Positions 7,901-12,759 of a stretch of DNA of 12,759 bases are shown piece after piece. Under the pieces are notes generated by a model. It did not search any database. It saw only the letters and a program-made list of their open reading frames with translations, and was not told where the DNA came from. Position numbers and translations under genes: made by a program. The stretch spans positions 1 through 12,759 of the forward strand of contig JBAYES010000055.1 of NCBI GenBank assembly GCA_041667545.1. Reading direction: 5' to 3'. This stretch comes from SLID01 sp041667545. Lineage in GTDB: Bacteria; Omnitrophota; Gorgyraeia; Tantalellales; Tantalellaceae. The stretch's first letter is position 1. Every line of letters starts with the position of its first letter.

Positions 7901-10900
7901 CAGTTTGTCAAGGCCGCTTAATTTAACGATGTTTTCGGGATCTCTACCCCTGTCCTTTTCCAGCGTTATCGCGCCAAAGCAGTACTCCGGACGGACACGA
8001 TCGGCTTCCTTAGCGTTAGAAGCGCCCGCGGGTAAAGCCCTTCGCGCCGCTTCTTTTTTCATCTCTCCGCTGAACATGTCGGTCTCAACCTGGGCATTCA
8101 AAATATCGTAATCCGTTTTTAACCTCTTCACCACTGTGAGAGCTCGCGCTCTGGTGAAAACGAATTCCAACCCCGTATACAATCCCTGCCCGGTCCCGGC
8201 ATCCCCGAGAGAAAATTCCATTCCAAGTAAGGCCATATCGGCCGCGCGGACGTATTGCCCTTCTTTTAAGAGCCGTTCCGCATCTTTTAACAAGGTATGA
8301 AGAACAGGCAGTCTCCCGGCATAGGTACTCATCTCCTCGGACATAACCCTTCTTAACTCTTCCAGTTTCTCATGAAAATTTCGGCCGCGCGCTCCTCGAA
8401 GTATATCCAGCGCCCTGCGGGTCATATCATCCATTATCTCGGCCTTTTCCCTGACAGTTCTTGTTAGAAATCCCGTTATTTCATTGACCCTGGGATCATT
8501 TGGAAAACTTTTTCTAATGCTGACGGCCTTCTTCCTCTGTTTTTCCAGGGCTTTTGATCCCTCAGCACCGAGATCGAATGACTCAAGAAGTTTTTGCACC
8601 CCCGTCAATTTCACCCTGTAAGTGTTAACTACCTTGTCCGCGTCATCTCCTATCTCGCTCAAAAGATCCAGAGCCTTGCCTATGTCGGAGATAAGACCTT
8701 CTCTTACGGCATTAATATCCCCGCTACCCATAGTATCGCGTTCTCTGAAAAGTTCGTCAGAGAGCAATAAATGCTCGATCCTGGATCCCATTATCTGTAC
8801 GGGTATCTTCCATCCTTCCGTTCCGATTTCATTATCCCCTTCATCGATGCCGGCTTCAAAATACATCATAAGTTCTTCAAATTCTTTCAATACCCTTAAA
8901 GCGCCTGAAAAGTCGTCTTTCCTGTATAAACGGGTACACTCACTCCAAAGATCACATACAGTCACACAAGCCTCGCAGGCGTTCACGACATCTTCATCAG
9001 TATCGTCGCGGCCCATGGCCATCTCCAAACCAAGTGAGGCCTCCCTGGAGGCTTCATCAAATCGGCCGTCCAGGAGATACTGTCCGGCCCTCCCGGCCCT
9101 GTCCCTGGATGTTATCTTCGCGCTGAAGGCCTTTTTCATGCGGGACAGCATTTTCTCAAAATCCGTAACGCCGGATGTTTTCGCGGGCCTCTTTGCGTTT
9201 TTCCCCGGCCGTGTCACGGGTACCGTCTGTGCCGAAGCGATCAGCAGATCTATTCCGTCGATTACACGGCTTACCCCCGAAAGATCACATTCAAGAAGAT
9301 CCCCTAACAGCTCCGCTATCCTCTTCTGTTCCGCCTGACCGGGGGAAACCTCTGCGCCGGAAGCGGCAAGCGCGAAAAACTCTTCTAAAAGCATGTGCGC
9401 GATCTCGTCGTCTTTAAGGTAGATAAGGAACCTGATGATGTTTCTCTTTACTGCCTCGTCTAAATTTTCCGAACCGTCTCGGATCACCCTGCGCAGACCC
9501 GACAACAGGTGCTCCCTTACCTTAGGATGATGACACGTAAGCACATGGCCAAAACGTTCGGGGAAAAATTCCCACCCGTCAAGATTGAAAATGGTTTGTA
9601 TCATCCGATCGTCGACAATGCCGCCGCGGTGTTCGTCAGACAAAAATGGCATCGCTATTTCCACCATTTCCATAGACCAGATCACGGCGGGCCCCCTTGA
9701 GTCAGTCATATCAACAGCGCCGGAACTGATAGCCTCTTTGGACAGATCCAGGAAAAGCCGCGCCCTCTCATGTTCGCCTTGGACCGCGAAAAGTACCCCC
9801 GCGACTATCGTGTCAAAATACCTCTCATCTTGTACCTTCTTCAATTCATCAAGGGATAAAGGGAGCCCCATACGCGACATCAAGGCAAGACATCGCGCGG
9901 CCATTTCTCTCGCCTTTTCCGTGCGCCCTTCCACGGCAAGCGAAAGGATGGCATTGGCCGCGGCGGTGTGCATGTGATCATCGAGAGTCACAAAACCATG
10001 CGGATATTTTGTCGATATTTTTTCCAGGGCGTCCATAAACGCCTCAAGTATATCCGCCGTGTACCCGACATTCCCCCTTACGAGAACAACGGTAGTTACA
10101 CACTGTAGATAAGCCAGCAAACACCTCGGGGTATTGTTCTTCTTGACTATTTCCTTCATTTCTTCAAGCAGGACGCCTACCTTGCGGTGAGTATCTTTGT
10201 AACAATTCTCGCTATTCACGTAAAGATGGATCGCATAGGCCAAAATTCCGGCGTGCTTTTCGTATATCGGAGTTTCAGGTACTTCGGCGCAGTGCAGCCT
10301 TGAAGATTCTACATACTTCTCGAGATATTTTTCCACATCCTGCCAATTACGGGAAGCCCTTGCGATATTCAAAAGAACTCCGTAAGCCCTGTTATAGAAC
10401 GGATTTTGCACACCGGAGTATGCTTCTCTGTGGTTTTTGATGAAATTGACGAACATGTCGTTCCGCTTTATAGCGCTGGCGACAAACTTGCCCGCCTCAT
10501 CGTGATCGCCAAGGCGTAAATAAACTTCCCCCATGAAAAGATCTATCCTGGCAATTGTTCTTGATGCCAGGCATCCCTCGTCCTGTACCGACAAGGGCAG
10601 TTTTTTAACGAGTTTCATCCCTCCCAGCGCTATTTCCCTGGCTTTTGCGGTCTGGGGTTTGATCTTTTCTTTCAGAAAACGCCGGAGTTCTTCGTCGGCC
10701 CCCAGGCCCTGAAAAACATCCACATAGCAGGCCATGGCGTTTTCCAATATACGCGCGTTATCCTCCAAACCTATATATTCCCTGCACCCGGGACGTTCCG
10801 CGAATTCAATTATGAAATCCAAAAAATTAAGAACCTCTTCCCGGCACGCCGGATCTTCCAGCACAGGTTGTATTCTTTCACTGAACCCCCTCAAAACCCC

Positions 10901-12094
10901 GTTAATTTCATTCCCGAATGTCTTCAGCAGAAAATTCAGTTGCTCTCCAAGTTCGACCCGCCTTTTTTTTATTTTGGACTTTTCTGTTTCTTTTAACGAC
11001 CTTATCGCCTCTCCCAGTTCGTTTGAGCCTGATGTGTATTTTGCGTAAATCTCCTCCAATTCAACTGTAGTGCGCCTCATGAGATCCATTATCACCTTAA
11101 CTTGATCTTCGTATGAAGACTCATCGCCCGAAAATTCTTCCCCCCCGGCCTCATCCGGGCTTTCTTCTTCCCCGAAAATCGCGTTGGCCAGTATCAGTAC
11201 ACCGAAAAGTGACCCCGTAAAAGCATCTATAGACAACCCCGCCGCCAGCAGGGCAAAAGCAAAAGCCGTCCTGTGGCTATCCAGAAAATGCCTTGCCTCG
11301 GATAGAAAATGTCTACCCATGCTTATCAATTCGGCAAAAGGTTCTGAAGTTCCCCTCGAAAAAGGCAGGTCACCAGTGACAATGCCTCCGCGTTCAAGGG
11401 TCACATCCGTAAACGCCGGCGGCCCGATCACCTCAAAGGCCTCGGGCAAGGATATCTCGAACAGCTCTTTCTGTAAGATCCGATCCTGCGCGGTCTCTCT
11501 TGAAGTACTCGCGGGCCCAATGTAGACCCGTGTGCCATAGCGATCCGTAGTAATAAGCTTTTGACCGGGAAAATGAAGAGGCGCGGGGCACCCCTTCGGA
11601 TATATGCTGACCTTTACCTCCGCGGCGCCGCCTTCTTTCCCGTAAAGATCCGATAGCAGAAAATATGAGCCTACCCCTTCTTTTTTCTGTATCCGTGCGG
11701 CCTTGAGCATATCTTCGAGCTCGGTTATGCCCTCTACCCGGGACTTCAGTATATCTACCGTAGTATCGGATAGGCCCGCGGAAATACTATCACCATAAAG
11801 TCCTATAACATCAGATAGAAGGAGTCCCAGAGTCATTAAGGCCGACATCTTTTTTACCATCTCCGCGCGGTTCACGGTCACGCTATCCGCGATGCTTTCC
11901 GCCTCGGCAAGAATTCCAGAAAAGTCCTTATCAAATACGGAAAGGGGCGCCAGATGCTCTGTCCCCCTTGTGTTATGGGCATTATCCGCCAGCGCCAATG
12001 TCTGCTGTGAGAAAAATACCAGCGAGACGAGTATCCTGATTGTGTACGATAATACTTTTTTCATAGGTTTAATTCCCCATACCCTATCTTTCAT
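4958..12094 (-). CDS. Giant TPR-like / superfamily 1 (Upf1/Dna2-type) helicase fusion with signal/anchor and C-terminal LDTSW domain
   Basis: The protein has 2378 residues. Residues 11-35 form a signal peptide or anchor ending QTLALA. A second hydrophobic stretch at 277-305 is followed by an acidic tail. Residues about 400-1330 are mostly helical and TPR-like, for example GEVYLRLGDHDEA near 525. The helicase core is complete: Q-motif-like Q1556, Walker A GPPGTGKT at 1575-1582, motif Ia SQSHAGVDN near 1600, motif II IIEEAGRAT (E1697, E1698), motif III GDHNQLPP at 1724-1731, NRRSH at 1798-1802, motif V DSIQGGENE at 2021-2029, motif VI AFSRARKKL at 2059-2067. A beta-rich segment (about 1415-1460) may be the 1B barrel. 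An alpha/beta domain with LDTSW at 2212-2216 ends the protein. The family unwinds nucleic acid using ATP; substrate and partners are unknown. An internal ATG at 12064 (residue 11) is an alternative start giving a classic MKK signal peptide. The helicase call is near certain, the cellular role is not. Confidence 0.95.
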   Translation of the reverse strand: MKDRVWGIKPMKKVLSYTIRILVSLVFFSQQTLALADNAHNTRGTEHLAPLSVFDKDFSGILAEAESIADSVTVNRAEMVKKMSALMTLGLLLSDVIGLYGDSISAGLSDTTVDILKSRVEGITELEDMLKAARIQKKEGVGSYFLLSDLYGKEGGAAEVKVSIYPKGCPAPLHFPGQKLITTDRYGTRVYIGPASTSRETAQDRILQKELFEISLPEAFEVIGPPAFTDVTLERGGIVTGDLPFSRGTSEPFAELISMGRHFLSEARHFLDSHRTAFAFALLAAGLSIDAFTGSLFGVLILANAIFGEEESPDEAGGEEFSGDESSYEDQVKVIMDLMRRTTVELEEIYAKYTSGSNELGEAIRSLKETEKSKIKKRRVELGEQLNFLLKTFGNEINGVLRGFSERIQPVLEDPACREEVLNFLDFIIEFAERPGCREYIGLEDNARILENAMACYVDVFQGLGADEELRRFLKEKIKPQTAKAREIALGGMKLVKKLPLSVQDEGCLASRTIARIDLFMGEVYLRLGDHDEAGKFVASAIKRNDMFVNFIKNHREAYSGVQNPFYNRAYGVLLNIARASRNWQDVEKYLEKYVESSRLHCAEVPETPIYEKHAGILAYAIHLYVNSENCYKDTHRKVGVLLEEMKEIVKKNNTPRCLLAYLQCVTTVVLVRGNVGYTADILEAFMDALEKISTKYPHGFVTLDDHMHTAAANAILSLAVEGRTEKAREMAARCLALMSRMGLPLSLDELKKVQDERYFDTIVAGVLFAVQGEHERARLFLDLSKEAISSGAVDMTDSRGPAVIWSMEMVEIAMPFLSDEHRGGIVDDRMIQTIFNLDGWEFFPERFGHVLTCHHPKVREHLLSGLRRVIRDGSENLDEAVKRNIIRFLIYLKDDEIAHMLLEEFFALAASGAEVSPGQAEQKRIAELLGDLLECDLSGVSRVIDGIDLLIASAQTVPVTRPGKNAKRPAKTSGVTDFEKMLSRMKKAFSAKITSRDRAGRAGQYLLDGRFDEASREASLGLEMAMGRDDTDEDVVNACEACVTVCDLWSECTRLYRKDDFSGALRVLKEFEELMMYFEAGIDEGDNEIGTEGWKIPVQIMGSRIEHLLLSDELFRERDTMGSGDINAVREGLISDIGKALDLLSEIGDDADKVVNTYRVKLTGVQKLLESFDLGAEGSKALEKQRKKAVSIRKSFPNDPRVNEITGFLTRTVREKAEIMDDMTRRALDILRGARGRNFHEKLEELRRVMSEEMSTYAGRLPVLHTLLKDAERLLKEGQYVRAADMALLGMEFSLGDAGTGQGLYTGLEFVFTRARALTVVKRLKTDYDILNAQVETDMFSGEMKKEAARRALPAGASNAKEADRVRPEYCFGAITLEKDRGRDPENIVKLSGLDKLRFWPDKSESKVEPGKRAGLTKDSFKKGEVYSIVSDMKDAGIRVFLRVVDIEDEGETVIFQPEGAHGRLNEAMDSLPKKDVSIKKVSDPSMVERRNLLDRLIWTLGLNLDTAEQGSRTISCGDGLLDHVLGLREIPGEADISGIEVGFFNKDLEADDAQAGAVRAARHSGLPLVFIHGPPGTGKTSVIEEIVRQCVLRGEKVLVVSQSHAGVDNIGVRLKNSGVTFARVGNSPPTREEIQENWENREVYLERMRNRASVVLGTNNGFYLDRTLTFKKDPRNGRKIYDHYYAGNYDLVIIEEAGRATLSETIGPVSMVRQGGKVIMVGDHNQLPPYGISMEEVREIRRLLTKSGAKPRELDKIFSYQNMQEYRRSLFEMHHSPGWRTFMRSNGENCRHLLKVNRRSHWAIVDLVSRLFYGGKIGTDERNRPGVRPIEKDTLLVVDYTADPGSRIKTHESFSEETRSYHNITEVNIVLRKLEDALNLKMPVEGEEEQYRFEAGDMTVISPYKGQIEMIKLGIKVKAVLKDILSPPDEQEAASLFSDRRKAVLMRALSEDFKREGLRLIDDMEAAFRSGDAAVLRIRASSFVEKLLFSIDTNELVSRRNIRWTESDDVGLVDVETVDSIQGGENEIVILSLVRSNTRGNIGFMGTYDGIQRLDVAFSRARKKLWVIGDFSGTLCKASYNPNAGMAGFKGKMPSGRGEIADPGRDRDSITSRIDLHIANERRESTKRAAEIFDQVRLYGRELSRRIERGEVAVGLDEDAPGTDAKAGDGSGISRKALELQKSLVRELVRRLYVMADRKRDSEDEIVVALDTSWVPETQRSQASREISALRAFLGKEGLRGRITLLAGHDPNVLEEELAGLVTDPAHQVKLSDVIIITTRGDGKKRPFADILDGQEPGDSPFMAYVDLNIPPGAGMADMDFTDISMMWILNYVLDHAYGQSGKEGREVSVPINADPLNINDLTARRDFRVYVLTHV

Positions 12095-12101
12095 ACGAAG
12101 A

Positions 12102-12105
12102 CCTT
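12102..12105 (-). promoter_or_regulatory. Shine-Dalgarno site for the start at 12094 (alternative start at 12064)
   Basis: AAGG lies seven bases before ATG 12094. The in-frame ATG at 12064 has GGGGA (12078-12074) nine bases upstream and begins MKKVLS, the more usual opening of a signal peptide. Both starts are plausible and differ by ten residues. Confidence 0.5.
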
Positions 12106-12121
12106 GAGGGAGTTATCCCTC
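12106..12121 (-). other. Leader hairpin directly upstream of the helicase-gene ribosome site
   Basis: GAGGGA and TCCCTC form a perfect 6-bp stem around a 4-base loop, ending one base before the AAGG ribosome site. In the mRNA it would stand between the predicted transcription start near 12156 and the start codon, so it could modulate translation or stabilise the 5' end. No family match is recognised. Confidence 0.4.
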
Positions 12122-12162
12122 TGCCCTGTAAAGGCAAAAAGAACACATAAAAACTTTGCGTT

Positions 12163-12190
12163 ATTATAGCACATAACTATAATTAGTCAA
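12163..12190 (-). promoter_or_regulatory. Sigma-70-type promoter of the giant helicase gene
   Basis: On the minus strand TTGACT (12190-12185) is followed after 16 bases by a perfect TATAAT (12168-12163), preceded by a TGn extension. Transcription would start near 12156, about 62 bases before ATG 12094. TTTTTATTTGACTAA at the -35 matches the other giant gene's promoter at 14 of 15 bases. Confidence 0.75.
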
Positions 12191-12241
12191 ATAAAAAGTT
12201 TGTATGTTTAACAAGAGCCCAATTCGTAGCCGAAAAATTAA

Positions 12242-12344
12242 GGTAACATTTCAGTTATCCGCGGTAAATTCCTACAACGTCGTCACGAGGAGCCCTGTAC
12301 CAGTCGCTTTGCTCCGGCACAGGGCGACGAAGTGATCTCAATAA
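12242..12344. repeat. Inverted copy of the REP-like terminal repeat
   Basis: The reverse complement of this stretch aligns without gaps to 4596-4698. By hand I count 9 mismatches in 103 bases (about 91% identity). It keeps the terminal TTATTGAGATCACTTCGTCG arm, the CTGG/CCGG-flanked hairpin with a CTTTG loop, and the GGTAACATTTCAG tail. It lies upstream of the helicase promoter, so the helicase gene sits between outward-facing copies. I saw no target-site duplication immediately outside 4596 and 12344. Confidence 0.9.
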
Positions 12345-12351
12345 AAAATTT

Positions 12352-12402
12352 TAACATTTCAGTCGTTCGCAGTAAGTCTGCGTTCCACCTGCCCGTCGTC
12401 GC
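12352..12402. repeat. Degenerate second unit of the REP-like repeat
   Basis: TAACATTTCAG followed by a CGCAGTAA-like linker and CGTCGTCGCG recalls the preceding unit's linker and core entry (TAACATTTCAGTTATCCGC ... CGTCGTCACG). It breaks off exactly where the transposase remnant begins, so the repeat and the broken transposase share a junction near 12403. Confidence 0.5.
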
Positions 12403-12759
12403 GCCCCCCCCCGAAACAAGATCCTCCTCCCCCTCCCGCTAAGAAAAAAGGCGGGTTATTCGGTCATCCCGGATGGTTCAGGGAAAAGCCAAACAGGATA
12501 GACAAGATAGAAGAAGTGAAGCTGTCAAAGTGTCCCTCCTGCGGATGTGGGGAAATCTCTTTGTGCCGTGACAGAGAGATCGAAGAGCATGTCCAGGAAG
12601 ACATACTCCTTCCTATTCAAGGTATCGGACAATGACATAAATAAGATCTTCAGAAAGATGTTCGGCCTTAAGATCGCGGTATCTTCTATCGCCGGCTTCC
12701 GAGATCAAGTTGCCCGTGAAGCTAAACCTCTCTATGAGAAGATCAAAGAACAATTGAAA
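12402..12759 (+). pseudogene. IS66-like transposase remnant, 5'-truncated and internally broken
   Basis: One frame (12402-12632) reads a proline-rich linker (KQDPPPPPAKKK), then GHPGWFREKP, a zinc-finger half CPSCGCG near 12531-12551, and REIEEHVQEDILLPI. It then hits TGA at 12633. These are the usual N-terminal landmarks of IS66-type transposases. The next frame (open from at least 12589, ATG there, to the right edge) continues with KVSDNDINKIFRKMFGLKI and REAKPLYEKIKEQLK, typical of the following helical region. The stretch usually lying between, with the second CxxC pair, is missing, so there has been a deletion as well as a frame change near 12600-12616. No start codon exists for the first frame, since a stop at 12342-12344 and repeat sequence lie upstream. 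A C9 run at 12404-12412 adds slippage risk. The catalytic DDE domain would lie beyond the window. I judge it nonfunctional. Confidence 0.75.

Noticed and set aside
7341..8111. 256-residue plus-strand open frame, Ser/Pro/Leu-rich
   Set aside because: It is antisense to the Walker A region of the helicase; the Ser/Leu-rich composition is typical of the reverse of an Arg/Glu-rich coding strand.
8622..9338. 238-residue plus-strand open frame
   Set aside because: It is antisense to the helical region of the helicase, Ser-rich and without motifs.
4596..12344. Transposon with target-site duplication
   Set aside because: Bases immediately outside the inverted repeats (AGATTG on the left, AAAATT on the right) do not form a direct repeat, and no transposase lies between the repeats. 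The inverted-repeat observation is kept as a finding but not called a transposon.

Overview
The window is bacterial and looks like part of a 'Candidatus Omnitrophota' (formerly Omnitrophica/OP3) genome. Three things suggest this: very large exported or membrane-tethered multidomain proteins of little-known function, an N-terminal domain type (QDAH ... NLEGG ... GGFHT) and a C-terminal 'LDTSW' domain type that I recall from giant proteins of that phylum, and REP-like palindromic repeats between genes. The placement rests on recollection of these families, not on a search.

There are three gene-level objects. (1) Minus strand, 4405 to the left edge: one reading frame open for 1468 codons, with no stop before the window ends. 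It has a signal peptide, an N-terminal domain with the two-histidine layout of the ChaN/TraB/TIKI/EreA superfamily, a middle region with an A+T-rich stretch, a transmembrane hairpin, an alpha/beta domain that may be GT-B-like, and the start of a second copy of the transmembrane segment at the edge. (2) Minus strand, 12094 to 4958: a 2378-residue protein with an N-terminal signal/anchor, a second membrane segment near residue 280, a long TPR-like helical region, a complete Upf1/Dna2-type superfamily 1 helicase core (about 1545-2080) and a C-terminal alpha/beta domain. (3) Plus strand, 12402 to the right edge: a broken IS66-like transposase remnant.

Each large gene has its own sigma-70-type promoter with an extended -10 and a close Shine-Dalgarno or leader hairpin, so they are probably separate transcription units despite sharing a strand. 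The 552-base gap between them holds a tandem array of palindromic repeats (4596-4876). A 103-base element about 91% identical to the array's outer end lies in inverted orientation at 12242-12344, on the other side of the helicase gene. The giant helicase gene and its promoter are therefore bracketed by outward-facing inverted repeats, and the right-hand repeat abuts the truncated transposase.

No rRNA, tRNA, CRISPR array or recognised riboswitch was seen. The plus-strand open frames opposite the two large genes are treated as shadows.
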